DNA of 64,000 nt from Engelhardtia mirabilis (GCF_007748095.1 NZ_CP036287.1:248001-312000); one strand, 5' to 3'. Positions 26,576 through 36,095 are shown, counted from the first letter of the stretch. The notes: generated by a model from the sequence alone, not told the origin. Numbers and translations are program-made.

Positions 26576-29500
26576 TCAGGACTTCGGCGCCGCAGGTCCG
26601 GTGCCGCTGTCCGCGTCGAGGTCTAGCAGCGTGGCCCGCGCGTCCTCGCCGCGCTCCACCTGCACCCGCAGCACGCCGTCCGACAGGCGCAGGTGCACGT
26701 CCCGCTGGGGGAAGGCGATCTCGATCTCGTGCTCGCGGCAGGCGCGGTCGATGGCCATGTGGAGGTCGTGCATGATTCGCGTCCGGCCGACGTTGGTGGG
26801 CTCGTTGACGAAGACGCGGACTTGGAAGTTGAGCGTGCTGTCGCCGAAGCCGACGAAGAACACGTTCGCTTCGGGCTGGTCGAGCACCAGGGGGTGCGCC
26901 CGGGCGACCTCGGTCATGGTCCGGTGGGCCAGCTCGGTGTCCGAGCCGTAGGCGATGCCGACCACGAAGTCGAGGCGCAGGATCGGGTCGGACAGGCTCC
27001 AGTTGATCAGCTCGCCGGTGATGAAGTTGCGGTTGGGCACCACCAGCTCGCGACGCTGCCAATCGGTGATCGTGGTCGCGCGCATGCGGATGCGGCTGAC
27101 GATGCCGGTCACGTTCGAGACCGTCACCGTGTCGCCCACGCGCACCGGTCGCTCGAGCAGGATGATCAGACCGGAGACGAAGTTGGCGAAGATCTCCTGC
27201 AGGCCGAAGCCCAGACCAAGAGACAGGGCCGCCACCAGCCACTGCACCGAGGACCAGCCCACGCCGATCGCGTTGAAGGCCAGCACCGTGCCGGTCGCCA
27301 CGATCGCGTAGAGCGAAAGCGTCCGACTTGCGTAGCGCGCGCCGGCGTCGAGGGGCAGCTGTTGCAGCACCGCGATCTCGAGGAAGCTGGGCGCGTTGCG
27401 CGCGGCCGTGATCGTGATGGCGACGATGAGGATCGCCAGACCCAGGCTGGCCAGGGTGATCGGAACGGCGGTTTGAACCCCGTCGATGGTCACCATCTGG
27501 TCCCAGAGCTTCTTCTCCTCGAGCACGTTCAGGGCCGGCAGGATGTCGACCCACGTGAACCACAGCCCGATCACCACCAGGGCGCCGGCGGCGAAGCGCA
27601 AGAGGCCCTGGGTCTGGTCCTTGATCTGCGCCACGTTGATCGCGTCGACCGGATCGAGGAACTCGGCCTTGGCGTCGGCGTCGCTGGTGTCGCGCTTCTC
27701 GAGCAGCGCCGCGCGCTTCTCCATCGCCACCTTGAGCGCCAGCCGGCGCTGGGAGATGGTCAGCCAGCGCAACAGCACCGCGTGCATGGCGAGCACCGCG
27801 ACGATCAGCACCAGCGTGCCCTCGAGCCGGTCGGCCAGGGCCAGGGCCGCGTACTGGTAGCCGGCGATGGTCATGCCGGCCAGGCCGAGGGGGATCACCA
27901 GCGCGATCGGCAGCCATGCCGCGCGGGTGCCGCGCACGATCGACGAGCGCGTGCCCGTACCCAACCCGAGGCTCGGCCGCAGGAGCGCCCCGCCGAGGGC
28001 GGCCACGGCGATGGACAGCACCACCAGGCCCAGGGCGGAGAGCGCCGTGTGCTCCTCGGCCTCGGACTGCTCGGCGGCCAGGTTGATCGCGAAGGTCGCC
28101 GCCAGGGCGATCGGCGTGAACCAGACCAAGTGGCGGCGCAGCAGCCGGCCCGTGTGCTCGCTCCACTCGAAGTGGCTGCGGATCAGGCCGTGGGCGCGGC
28201 TCGCGTCGCGGGTGTAGATCAACGCCAGGGCGACGGCGGCCGTGTTCACCAGGGCGTCGCCGACGGAACTCGTGGCCGCGCTGACCCCCGGCGCGCTGGC
28301 CAGGCGCCAGCCGACGAAGTAGATGGCCAGGGGTTGGGGCAGGGCCACGGCCAGATGCAAGAGCGCCGTCCGCAGCGTGAGGAGGATCCCGTCCTTGCGT
28401 ACGTGCCCAACCGAGTCGGCGATGGCTTCGATGCGGTCCGTGGCGCGCCGGCGCACGGACATCAGGGCCACGATCGCGACCGCCGCGGCCACGTACCCGC
28501 CGAGGTTGCCGCGCAGGTCGCCCATGAGGTCGTCGAAGACCTTCTTCCAGAGGGTGCCTCCCGTGGCCCACGAGAGGTCGGCCACCAGGCTCTCCATGGC
28601 GCCCGCCGTGAGCGGCGACATGTTCGGGATCCACAGCAGCCGCTCGGCGAGCAGCAGGGACAGCTCCTGGGCCTCGGCGAACAACGCGCGTTCGCGCGAC
28701 TCCAAGAGCACGAGCCCGGCGAGGTACTCGCGTCGCGTGCCCTCCAGCAGCTCGAGCTGAGCCGTCTTGGTCTCGAGCAGCCGCTTGAGCTCCGCGCGCA
28801 GCTCCAGCTGGGCCGGGCCGTCCAGCTCCTGGGCCGAGGGCCGCGCCATGCGCTGGTCGAGCACGCGGTCCAAGTTGCCCAGGCGGGTCAGCTCGCGCTC
28901 GAGGGTGAACAGGGCCAGGCGCTGCTCCATCCCGTCGGCCTGCAACTGGTCGGCGGAGCGCTCGTAGCTGCGCGGATCGGTCAACTCCCGCCGCAACTCC
29001 ACCAGCACCGTGCCCAGGGAGCGCGTGATGCCCAGCTCGAGGCTGAGTTTGATCTCGCGGTTGTCGCGCTCGGTCTGGGCCAGGCGCGCCTCGACGTCCA
29101 CCTGCCGCTCGCGCAGCTCGTTCAGCTTCGGGACGAGCTGCTCGTTGGTCTGGGTGACCTCGGCGATGGCCACCGCAACCTCCTCGATCTGGCGGTGCTT
29201 GCCGATGGACTGTTGTCGCTCGATCTGGGCCTCGTTGCTGGCGGCGGCCGCGGCCGACTGGCGCATCTCGCTGACGCGGCTCTGGACGCGGGCCAAGCGC
29301 GCCTCGAGCTCGGTCACGTCGAGTTCGGCCTGGCTCAACAGGACCTCGATGTGCTCCTGCCGCGTGGCCTGGCTGAGCATCTCCTGGTCGAGCATGGCCA
29401 CCTCCGCCGCCCGCGCGCGGCGGCGGGCGAGCTTGACCTGCAGCTCGAGCGCCTCGATCCCACCGGGGTCGGCGGGGCTGCTGGCGTCCGCGACCTCCCC

Positions 29501-30100
29501 GTCGAGCAGCTCGAGGGCCCGACGAGCGTCCGAGAGCTCGGTCGCCGCGGCCTCCGGTCGCAGTCGCACCGCCGACAGCTCGCGCTGCAGCTCGGCCACG
29601 CGCGCTCGATCGCCGGTCAACTCCGCCCCGAGTTGCGAGGCGATTCGCTGGAGGGCCTCCAGATCCTTCGGCAGATCCGCGGAGGCCGCCGCCGGGTCCG
29701 CGTTGGCGCGCGCCTGCAGCGCGGCCCGCCCGCGCTCGATCTCGTTGGGCAGTTCGACGATCGCCCGCGCGAACTCGTCGCCCCGCGCCTTGAACTCGCC
29801 TGCCGCGTCGAGCTCCGCCAGGGCGCTCTTGACCAGGTCCACCCGGCGCGTGCGCTCGACCTCGCCCAGGGTCTCGTTGTTCTGCAGCGCCAGGAGGCGT
29901 GCTTCGAGGGCCGCGCGATCGGTCTCGGAGGCGCTCGACAGGGGCGCGACCGCCGGGGAGTCCTGGGCGGTGCCGATCGATCCCGCGCGGGCGGTCGGCG
30001 CGCCCCCCAGCGCGAGGGTCAGCAGCAGGGCCAGACTGGTCGCATGGCCGAGAAGGCGTGGGCGTCGGGCGAGCGCGGCGTCGGGAGAGCAGGTGAGCAC
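26576..30100 (-). CDS. Large MscS/MscK-type mechanosensitive channel
   Basis: 1174 residues from GTG at 30100; the Shine-Dalgarno is weak and no better start exists. The signal peptide ends near GAPTARAG. Residues about 30-480 are a long periplasmic coiled coil of heptads (ETDRAALEARLLALQNNETL, LEALQRIASQLGAELTGDRA). A central block of about ten membrane helices follows. The C-terminal 290 residues are the MscS domain: GLGFGLQEIFANFVSGLIIL (pore-lining TM3), RPVRVGDTVTVSNVTGIVSR, then RATTITDWQRRELVVPNRNF, then the alpha/beta cage. This is the KefA/MscK layout. It releases solutes on hypo-osmotic shock. Regulation is not visible. It is divergent from the gene at 30289. Confidence 0.92.
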   Translation of the reverse strand: MLTCSPDAALARRPRLLGHATSLALLLTLALGGAPTARAGSIGTAQDSPAVAPLSSASETDRAALEARLLALQNNETLGEVERTRRVDLVKSALAELDAAGEFKARGDEFARAIVELPNEIERGRAALQARANADPAAASADLPKDLEALQRIASQLGAELTGDRARVAELQRELSAVRLRPEAAATELSDARRALELLDGEVADASSPADPGGIEALELQVKLARRRARAAEVAMLDQEMLSQATRQEHIEVLLSQAELDVTELEARLARVQSRVSEMRQSAAAAASNEAQIERQQSIGKHRQIEEVAVAIAEVTQTNEQLVPKLNELRERQVDVEARLAQTERDNREIKLSLELGITRSLGTVLVELRRELTDPRSYERSADQLQADGMEQRLALFTLERELTRLGNLDRVLDQRMARPSAQELDGPAQLELRAELKRLLETKTAQLELLEGTRREYLAGLVLLESRERALFAEAQELSLLLAERLLWIPNMSPLTAGAMESLVADLSWATGGTLWKKVFDDLMGDLRGNLGGYVAAAVAIVALMSVRRRATDRIEAIADSVGHVRKDGILLTLRTALLHLAVALPQPLAIYFVGWRLASAPGVSAATSSVGDALVNTAAVALALIYTRDASRAHGLIRSHFEWSEHTGRLLRRHLVWFTPIALAATFAINLAAEQSEAEEHTALSALGLVVLSIAVAALGGALLRPSLGLGTGTRSSIVRGTRAAWLPIALVIPLGLAGMTIAGYQYAALALADRLEGTLVLIVAVLAMHAVLLRWLTISQRRLALKVAMEKRAALLEKRDTSDADAKAEFLDPVDAINVAQIKDQTQGLLRFAAGALVVIGLWFTWVDILPALNVLEEKKLWDQMVTIDGVQTAVPITLASLGLAILIVAITITAARNAPSFLEIAVLQQLPLDAGARYASRTLSLYAIVATGTVLAFNAIGVGWSSVQWLVAALSLGLGFGLQEIFANFVSGLIILLERPVRVGDTVTVSNVTGIVSRIRMRATTITDWQRRELVVPNRNFITGELINWSLSDPILRLDFVVGIAYGSDTELAHRTMTEVARAHPLVLDQPEANVFFVGFGDSTLNFQVRVFVNEPTNVGRTRIMHDLHMAIDRACREHEIEIAFPQRDVHLRLSDGVLRVQVERGEDARATLLDLDADSGTGPAAPKS

Positions 30101-30288
30101 ACCTGATGATGCGTCGAATCGGTCGATGCGATCCAGTTCCGAAGCGGCGGATCCCGAGTGGGCGTCGCGGAACGCGGTTCGCTCCCTGCCCGGCGCTCGT
30201 TAGCTTGCGGGGGAGCGCCGCCGAGGGCGAACCTCCGCCGGCGCGCGGTGATGGGTCGCGGCGCTCGAGCGCGACGCTAGAAACGACC

Positions 30289-32016
30289 ATGGCGGATCCA
30301 CCGACCACGATGCCCTGCTTCAGCCTGCAAGTACCCGAGGGGCTCCTGGGCCGTTTCGCGCCCCGCGGCGGCTTCATCGCCGTCCTGTCGCTGTCGATTC
30401 TCGTTCTTGGCCCACGGTCGGCGGCGGCGCAGGGTGAGATCGGGTCTTCGGAGCAGGAGCACGCTGGGACGGCTGTGCCGGTCGTTGCGACGAGCGCGGT
30501 ACCGACTTCCGCGCAGGTCGCCGTGCCCACTTCCGCGCAGATCGCGGTGCCCACTCACCAGCCGAGCTCGGCGACGGCACCTCAGCAGGCGACGGGGCTC
30601 TCGCGGCAGGGGGAGTCCCTCTCCGCCGACGGGCTCACGCGGCGTCAGGACCTCGTGGACGCGCTGCACAGCGCCACGCTCGGCAAGGACGGCGCGACGC
30701 CGGTGCTCGACATCTCGCGCCTGCCGCAGTTGCGCGACCCGTCCCGGCCGCTCCCCGAGGCGTTGGATCTCGGAACGCTCCAGTCGCGGTTGAAGCAAGG
30801 CGAGCTGGCGATCAGCCGTCAGCCTGACCGCAGCGATTGGTTGATGGTCGACCCGGAACACCGCAGCTCCGTGCGCAGCGTGGACGGGACCGCCCTGCCC
30901 GCCGGGCGATGGACCGAGGTCCCGGGCTGGACCGACGCCGCCGACAGTGAGACGCGGCCGGTTGGCATCACCCTCGCCCCGCGGGAGGTGCTGCTGTTCG
31001 ACGAGGCTGGTGCGGACCGTCGCCGGGTGCTCGAGAGCGAGGCCTGGCTCGGCTCACGCATCATGGTCGGCTCTGCGGAGTCGGTTCCCGGGCCCGATGG
31101 CGCCCCGCGCGCGCGGGAGATCGTCGAGTACGGCGTGCGGATCGTCTCGTCGTTCACGCCCCTGCGCTGGAGCGGCGAGGCCTACCAGACCGACCTGACC
31201 CTGGCCCTGCAGCGGCGCGATCGCCAAGGAGAGAGCGATTGGACCCCGCCCCGTCCCCTGCAAATGGCCTTCAGCGACATGGGGCTGGGCGTGGAGTTGG
31301 TGCCCTCAACCGTCGAGTTCGAACGCGCGGGCGTGGCCGGCAGCCGCACGGCGACCCTGCGCTATCGGCGCGGGCCCGCGGGCTCGGCCGACTTCTCCAT
31401 CGCCGGCGACTTCGATTCGCAGCCCTTCAGCTACCCCGCCGGCGTCACCCTCGGATCCCTGCGCCTCGAGTCGGCCAATCCGGCGCCGCTCGGGCTCGGC
31501 TTGGAGCAGGTGACCCTGACCGTGACCCGGCTGGCCCAGGACGGCCAGCCGTGGGCCGGGCCCGAGGCGCTGGAGTTGAGCGTGACCACGGGTCGCGCCA
31601 GCGGCCCGACCCAGGTCGAGATCCCGGCCGGCGCGTCGGTGGCCCAGTTCGTCATCCGCACGGCGGGGACCGGCCCGCTGACGATCGCCGTGCGCGCCGC
31701 CGGCGGTGAAGCGGCGAGCTGCGAGTTGGACCTGGGTCTGCCCTGGGTGCTGCTGATCTCCTGCCTGCTCGGTGGGCTGGTCGGCAGCCTCCTGCGCGGC
31801 TCGCGCGGCCCGCGGAATCTCGGCCTCGGCGTGTTGGTCGGTCTGTTGGCCTTCGCCCTCGCGACCCTCGGCATCCGCGTCACCGAGGTCGACCCGAACC
31901 AGGCCTTGACCGAGGTCGGGGCCTTCGCGATCACCGCCCTCGCGTCCCTGGTCGGGGTCAGCGTCTTGCCCGGCGCCAAGGGTCCGAAGGCCGACGACGC
32001 GCCAACCGCCGCCTGA
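30289..32016 (+). CDS. Exported protein with C-terminal membrane pair, unknown function
   Basis: 575 residues from ATG at 30289 (MADPPTTMPCFSLQ). The frame is open back to 30106, but that stretch overlaps the divergent promoter. The signal peptide is GGFIAVLSLSILVLGPRSAA. A low-complexity segment with an 8-residue tandem repeat (VPTSAQ-V/I-A) follows. Residues 180-490 are beta-rich with invasin/Ig-like features (FERAGVAGSRTATLRYRRGP, LTVTRLAQDGQPWAGPEALE). Two or three membrane helices close the protein (WVLLISCLLGGLVGSLL, GLGVLVGLLAFALATLGI, AFAITALASLVGVSVLPG), leaving a short cytosolic tail. No family is recognised. Confidence 0.7.
   Translation: MADPPTTMPCFSLQVPEGLLGRFAPRGGFIAVLSLSILVLGPRSAAAQGEIGSSEQEHAGTAVPVVATSAVPTSAQVAVPTSAQIAVPTHQPSSATAPQQATGLSRQGESLSADGLTRRQDLVDALHSATLGKDGATPVLDISRLPQLRDPSRPLPEALDLGTLQSRLKQGELAISRQPDRSDWLMVDPEHRSSVRSVDGTALPAGRWTEVPGWTDAADSETRPVGITLAPREVLLFDEAGADRRRVLESEAWLGSRIMVGSAESVPGPDGAPRAREIVEYGVRIVSSFTPLRWSGEAYQTDLTLALQRRDRQGESDWTPPRPLQMAFSDMGLGVELVPSTVEFERAGVAGSRTATLRYRRGPAGSADFSIAGDFDSQPFSYPAGVTLGSLRLESANPAPLGLGLEQVTLTVTRLAQDGQPWAGPEALELSVTTGRASGPTQVEIPAGASVAQFVIRTAGTGPLTIAVRAAGGEAASCELDLGLPWVLLISCLLGGLVGSLLRGSRGPRNLGLGVLVGLLAFALATLGIRVTEVDPNQALTEVGAFAITALASLVGVSVLPGAKGPKADDAPTAA
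30499..30555 (+). repeat. 24-bp in-frame tandem repeat
   Basis: Two full units and a third partial unit encode VPTSAQVA, VPTSAQIA and VPTHQ inside the exported protein starting at 30289. Unit identity is about 20 of 24 bases. It may vary in copy number between strains. Confidence 0.7.
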
Positions 32017-32082
32017 GCATCTCGCACCGCCCAGAAGCGCGACCCCGACTTCCGACTTCGGCCACTGGATCCCAATTCCCGC

Positions 32083-33525
32083 TCAACGGGCGTCGAGGGC
32101 CGCAGCCCAGCCCGAGCTCTCGACCAACCCCGCGATCGATTCGATCTGCGCGTCGACCGCCGTCGCCCAGTCCTCGGCGCGGCCCTTCCAGCCCAGCGAC
32201 TCCAAGAGGTCCTGACGCCAGGCCGTGTTCTCGGCCAGGCCGTGCAGGTACACGCCGGTCACTGGGCCCTGGCTCCATCCGAGGCCGTCGGCCAGGTAGG
32301 GCCGCACGCCCGGGCCGGGGACCGTCTGGCCGTGGTGGATCTCGTAGCCGGCGACCGTCGTACCCGCCAGGGGACCCTCGCCAACTAGCCGCGCCACGAC
32401 CTGCTCGGTGCGCTTGGCGGGTACCAGGGTCGTCTCGAGGTCGAGCAGACCGAGGCCGTCGCAATCGCCCGACTCGAGGCCCTCGGGGTCGTGGATCCGC
32501 CGTCCGAGGATCTGCATCCCCCCGCACACGCCCAGCACCCGCACACCGGAGCGCGCCGCCGCCTCGATCTCGCGGTCGAGCCCGCTGACGCGCAGGTGTG
32601 CCAGGCTCGCGCTGGAGTCCTTCGAGCCGGGCAGCACCACCAGGTCGTAGTGGTCCAGGCGCGAATGGCGCGTGATCGGCACCACCTGCACGCCCTCGGC
32701 GAAGACCAGGGGGTCGAACTCGTCGAGGTTGCTGGCCCAGGGGTAGACGATCAGCGCCACGTTGACGGCGCCGGCCTGGGGGCGGCCCGTGCGGTTGAGC
32801 GCGTCCTCCTCGGGCAGGGTGTGGCGCCGGTAGGGGACCAGGGCCACCACGGGCACGCCCGTGCGCTCCTCGAGCCAGGCCGGGGCCTCGCCCAACAGGG
32901 TCGGGTCGCCGCGGAAGCGGTTCAGCACGAAGCCCTTGATCCGGGCGCGCTCCTCTTCGGTCAGGCACTCGTAGGTCCCGAGCAGGTGCGCGAAGGAGCC
33001 GCCGCGGTCGATGTCCGAGGCCAGGTAGACGTCCGCCTCGGCCTCGATCGCCACGGCCATGTTGACGATGTCGGCGCGGCGCAGGTTGATCTCCGCCGGC
33101 GAGCCGGCGCCCTCGATCACGACCAGGTCGAACTGCGCCGTCAACTCGGCCAGGCATTCGGCCACCGCCGGCCAGAGCCTGGCCCGCCGCTCCATCCACG
33201 GCGTGCCGGTGACCAGGGGGGCGTAGCGGCCGCGGACCACGACCTGGGCGTGGGTGTCCGCGCTCGGCTTGAGCAGCACCGGGTTCATGCGGGCGTCCGG
33301 CGTCACCCGAGCCGCGAGGGCCTGCAGGTACTGGGCCCGGCCGATCTCCTCGCCGGTGGGCGTGACCGCGGCGTTGTTGCTCATGTTCTGAGCCTTGAAG
33401 GGCGCCACGCGCAGGCCACGGTTGGCGTAGTGCCGGCACAGGGCCGTGACCAGGAACGACTTGCCGGCGTCGCTGGTGCAGCCCATGACCATCAGGGGCG
33501 TCGAGGCTCGGGTGGGTCCGTTCAT
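32083..33525 (-). CDS. cobQ: Cobyric acid synthase
   Basis: 480 residues, typical length. The N-terminal P-loop-like domain has GCTSDAGKSFL and APFKAQNMSNNA, then VVIEGAGSPAEINLR and DIDRGGSFAHLLGT, which are CobQ/CbiP signatures. The C-terminal class I glutamine amidotransferase domain has its nucleophile Cys334 in VLGVCGGMQ and a His in YEIHHGQTV. It amidates the b, d, e and g carboxylates of adenosylcobyrinic acid diamide in B12 synthesis. No other cobalamin gene is in the window, so it may serve salvage or a pathway encoded elsewhere. It is divergent from the zinc-protease-like gene, 91 bp apart. Confidence 0.95.
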   Translation of the reverse strand: MNGPTRASTPLMVMGCTSDAGKSFLVTALCRHYANRGLRVAPFKAQNMSNNAAVTPTGEEIGRAQYLQALAARVTPDARMNPVLLKPSADTHAQVVVRGRYAPLVTGTPWMERRARLWPAVAECLAELTAQFDLVVIEGAGSPAEINLRRADIVNMAVAIEAEADVYLASDIDRGGSFAHLLGTYECLTEEERARIKGFVLNRFRGDPTLLGEAPAWLEERTGVPVVALVPYRRHTLPEEDALNRTGRPQAGAVNVALIVYPWASNLDEFDPLVFAEGVQVVPITRHSRLDHYDLVVLPGSKDSSASLAHLRVSGLDREIEAAARSGVRVLGVCGGMQILGRRIHDPEGLESGDCDGLGLLDLETTLVPAKRTEQVVARLVGEGPLAGTTVAGYEIHHGQTVPGPGVRPYLADGLGWSQGPVTGVYLHGLAENTAWRQDLLESLGWKGRAEDWATAVDAQIESIAGLVESSGWAAALDAR

Positions 33526-33616
33526 CGAGGGGCCCGACTGCAGGATGGGCGTCCGCGAATCCTACCGGCCCGATCGCCCTCGGCGGCTATGCTGCGCGCC
33601 GTCGCCGATAGCCGCT

Positions 33617-34129
33617 GTGTCCAAGTCAATCAAACGAGAGCCCCGGGTCGTCGTCGGCTGGCGGGAGTGGGTCGCCCTGCCGGACCTGGGAGTCGAGACG
33701 ATCAAGGCCAAGGTCGACACCGGGGCGCGGACCTCGTCTCTGCACGCCTTCAACGTGGTCGAGTTCCAGCGCGATGGCCAGGACATGGTGCGCTTCGCGA
33801 TCCACCCGGAGCAGGGCCGCAAGCGGCCGGAGATCCAGACCGAGGCGCCGCTGCTCGAGCGGCGCAAGGTGACGCCCTCCAGCGGGCACGCGGAGCTGCG
33901 TCCGGTGGTGTCGACCCACATCGAGCTGCTCGGACGGGTGTTCGAGGTGGAGCTGACCCTGACGCGCCGCGATGCGATGGGCTTCCGCATGCTGCTCGGA
34001 CGCCAGGCCCTGCGCGGGCGCTTCGTGGTCGATCCCGGTCGATCCTTCCTCAACGGTCGCCGCATCAAGGGCACCAAGCGACTCAAGAGCAGTCGCCCCC
34101 CGGCCGGAGACTCGACCCCGTCGTCATGA
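33617..34129 (+). CDS. RimK-associated ATP-dependent zinc-protease-like protein (RimB type)
   Basis: 170 residues from GTG at 33617 (VSKSIKREPRVVVGWREWVA); the frame is open upstream but would overlap the cobQ promoter. The retropepsin-like motif is KAKVDTGARTSSLHA, with the Asp of the DTGA triad, followed by VSTHIELLGRVFEVELTLTR and RMLLGRQALRGRFVVDP. These small aspartyl-protease-fold proteins are annotated as ATP-dependent zinc proteases and commonly sit next to rimK. RimB has been described as a protease that trims glutamate tails added by RimK. The stop overlaps the rimK start by four bases (ATGA), so the two are co-translated. TATGCT at 33588 is a possible -10. Confidence 0.9.
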   Translation: MSKSIKREPRVVVGWREWVALPDLGVETIKAKVDTGARTSSLHAFNVVEFQRDGQDMVRFAIHPEQGRKRPEIQTEAPLLERRKVTPSSGHAELRPVVSTHIELLGRVFEVELTLTRRDAMGFRMLLGRQALRGRFVVDPGRSFLNGRRIKGTKRLKSSRPPAGDSTPSS

Positions 34130-35028
34130 AGATCGCCATCCTCTCGCGCAGGCCCAGCCTCTACTCGACAGCGCGCCTCAAGCAGGCCGCCGAGTTGGCG
34201 GGGCACGAGGCGGTCGTCGTCGACTACCTGCGCTGCTACATGAACATCGCCTCCCACCGGCCCCAGGTGATTCACCAGGGCGAGCCCTTGGAGGTCGACG
34301 CGGTGATCCCGCGCATTGGCGCGTCGAAGACCTTCTACGGCGCCGCGGTGGTGCGGCAGTTCGAGATGATGGGGGTCTTCCCGCTCAACGAGTCCCAGGC
34401 CATCTCGCGCTCGCGCGACAAGCTGCGCTGCCTGCAACTGCTGTCGCGCCGCGGCATCGGCCTGCCGGTGACCGGCTTCGCCCACTCGACCAAGGACGTC
34501 GAGGGCATCATCGAGGCCGTGGGCGGCGCGCCCCTGGTGGTCAAGCTGCTCGAGGGCACCCAGGGCATCGGCGTGGTGCTGTGCGAGACCAACAAGGCGG
34601 CGGAGTCGGTGATCGAGGCCTTCCGCGGCCTGGATGCCAACATCCTGGTGCAGGAGTTCATCAAGGAGGCCGGCGGGGCGGACCTGCGCTGCTTCGTGGT
34701 CGGCGACAAGGTCGTGGCCGCGATGATGCGCCAGGGCGCGCCCGGCGAGTTCCGCTCCAACCTGCACCGCGGCGGCACGGCCAAGGCCGTCAAGATCACG
34801 CCGGAAGAGCGCAGCACCGCGGTGCGCTCGGCCAAGGCCATGGGCCTGAAGGTCTGCGGCGTGGACCTCTTGCGCTCGAACCACGGCCCGGTGGTGATGG
34901 AGGTCAATTCCTCCCCCGGCCTCGAGGGCATCGAGGAGGCCACCGGCGTCGACGTGGCCGGGGCGATCATCGCCTACATCGAAGCCAACGCGGGGCCCAA
35001 CAAGACCCGCGACCGCATCAAGGGCTGA
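34126..35028 (+). CDS. rimK: RimK-type alpha-L-glutamate ligase
   Basis: 300 residues, normal RimK length. Preceded by an ATGA overlap with the zinc-protease-like gene. The ATP-grasp domain is complete: SRSRDKLRCLQLLSRRGIGL, then PLVVKLLEGTQGIGVVLCET (the phosphate-binding loop), ILVQEFIKEAGGADLRCFVV, EFRSNLHRGGTA, and VVMEVNSSPGLEGIEEATGV with the metal-binding Glu/Asn. E. coli RimK adds glutamates to the C-terminus of ribosomal protein S6 and can make poly-glutamate. With the upstream protease it forms a probable modify/trim pair. A run of nine G follows the stop. Confidence 0.93.
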   Translation: MKIAILSRRPSLYSTARLKQAAELAGHEAVVVDYLRCYMNIASHRPQVIHQGEPLEVDAVIPRIGASKTFYGAAVVRQFEMMGVFPLNESQAISRSRDKLRCLQLLSRRGIGLPVTGFAHSTKDVEGIIEAVGGAPLVVKLLEGTQGIGVVLCETNKAAESVIEAFRGLDANILVQEFIKEAGGADLRCFVVGDKVVAAMMRQGAPGEFRSNLHRGGTAKAVKITPEERSTAVRSAKAMGLKVCGVDLLRSNHGPVVMEVNSSPGLEGIEEATGVDVAGAIIAYIEANAGPNKTRDRIKG

Positions 35029-35132
35029 GGGGGGGGGGCGGCTCGGAGTGGACGGTTGCCGCGCTCAGTCCCAGAAAAAAAGGTCGTCGCAACAACTATT
35101 GGTCTGACGTAGGGTTCTCCACCGAGCCCGCC

Positions 35133-35573
35133 ATGCCCAAGACCATCCGCAACAGCGCCGCCCGTGAGGCCTACCTCGAGCTGATCCGCGTCCAGACGCG
35201 GCTGCAGGGGGAGTTCGAGGACCTGTTCAAGGCGGCGGGGCTGACGCACACCCAGTTCAACGTGCTGCGGGTGCTGTTGACCGGTCCGGCACAGGGCCTG
35301 CCCTGTCAGCGGATCGGCGAGAGCCTGATCCACCGCGTGCCCGACGTGACGCGCCTGATCGACCGCATGGAGGCGGCCGGCCTGGTGCAGCGCTCGCGCG
35401 ACAGCGAGGACCGGCGGGTGGTCCTGGTGCGGGTGACGGCCCAGGGGCGCAAGGCGGCCGAGGGGCTCTACGGAGCCGTCGACAGCCTGCACCGGGCCCA
35501 GATGCGGCCCCTGAATTCCGACCAGATCGCGACCCTGAACGAGCTCCTCGGGATGCTCGTGGATCGCGGCTGA
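35133..35573 (+). CDS. MarR-family transcriptional regulator
   Basis: 146 residues from ATG at 35133. The winged helix is clear: HTQFNVLRVLLTGPAQGLPC, QRIGESLIHRVPDVTRLIDR, then the wing SRDSEDRRVVLVRVTAQG. N- and C-terminal helices form the dimer. The DoxX-like gene follows 71 bp behind, then a LigB-like dioxygenase. This trio recalls quinone-responsive MarR units such as MhqR, which controls DoxX-type and dioxygenase genes in Firmicutes; extension to this organism is inference. Upstream lies an unusual A-tract (seven A at about 35074-35080), then GCAACAACTATTGG and TAGGGT at 35110. Confidence 0.9.
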   Translation: MPKTIRNSAAREAYLELIRVQTRLQGEFEDLFKAAGLTHTQFNVLRVLLTGPAQGLPCQRIGESLIHRVPDVTRLIDRMEAAGLVQRSRDSEDRRVVLVRVTAQGRKAAEGLYGAVDSLHRAQMRPLNSDQIATLNELLGMLVDRG

Positions 35574-35577
35574 AACG

Positions 35578-35598
35578 GCCCGCGGACGTTCCGTGGGC
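35578..35598 (+). terminator. Short hairpin between marR and doxX
   Basis: GCCCGCGGA-CGT-TCCGTGGGC forms a 9-bp stem with one G:T pair and a 3-nt loop, just behind the marR stop. Downstream, AACTTGTTCTAACGACTAACG is A/T-richer and holds a CTAACGA-CTAACGG direct repeat, so doxX may have its own promoter or operator there. Confidence 0.45.
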
Positions 35599-35644
35599 GC
35601 CTCTCGCTCAAAAACTTGTTCTAACGACTAACGGGCAAACAGAC

Positions 35645-36076
35645 ATGAACCGCGACACGCTTCGACCGACCCTCTCGACCGACCTGGCCCTGCTCGCCAT
35701 GCGCCTGATGCTGGCCACCGTGTTCGTCTTCCACGGCTCCCAGAAGCTCTTCGGGCTCTTCGGTGGCTACGGCATCGAGGGCACCGCCGGCTGGATGGAC
35801 AGCATCGGCATCCCCTTCCCGACCGTCTCGACCGTGCTCGTCGGCGCCACCGAGTTCATGGGTGGCCTGGCCCTGTTGACCGGCTTCGGCCAGCGCCTGA
35901 TCGCGGCGCCCCTGGCCTTCGCCATGTTGGTCGGCGCGCTGACGGCCCACAGCGGCTTCGACGCGACCCAGGGTGGGATGGAGTATCCCCTGACCCTGGC
36001 GGTAGTCGTGGCCGGCCTCGGGCTCTTGGGTCCGGGGCGCTTCGCCCTGGGCACCGGGGGGAGCTCCGCGGCCTGA
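35645..36076 (+). CDS. DoxX-family inner-membrane protein
   Basis: 143 residues with four membrane helices: LALLAMRLMLATVFVFHGSQ, VSTVLVGATEFMGGLALLTG, LIAAPLAFAMLVGALTAHSG and LTLAVVVAGLGLLGPGRFAL. The first helix and the HGSQKLFGLFGGYGIEG loop are typical of DoxX/YphA-like proteins, which associate with quinone or redox stress. It lies between the marR gene and the LigB-like gene on one strand, with about 20 bp to the latter, so it is likely co-transcribed with the dioxygenase. Confidence 0.9.
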   Translation: MNRDTLRPTLSTDLALLAMRLMLATVFVFHGSQKLFGLFGGYGIEGTAGWMDSIGIPFPTVSTVLVGATEFMGGLALLTGFGQRLIAAPLAFAMLVGALTAHSGFDATQGGMEYPLTLAVVVAGLGLLGPGRFALGTGGSSAA

Positions 36077-36095
36077 TCCGGTGCGCCCACGAACC

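Noticed and set aside
26157..30554. Open minus-strand frame longer than the MscS/MscK gene, in another phase
   Set aside because: The MscS domain, coiled coil and membrane helices are in the phase annotated at 26576-30100; this frame is Arg/Gly-rich noise.
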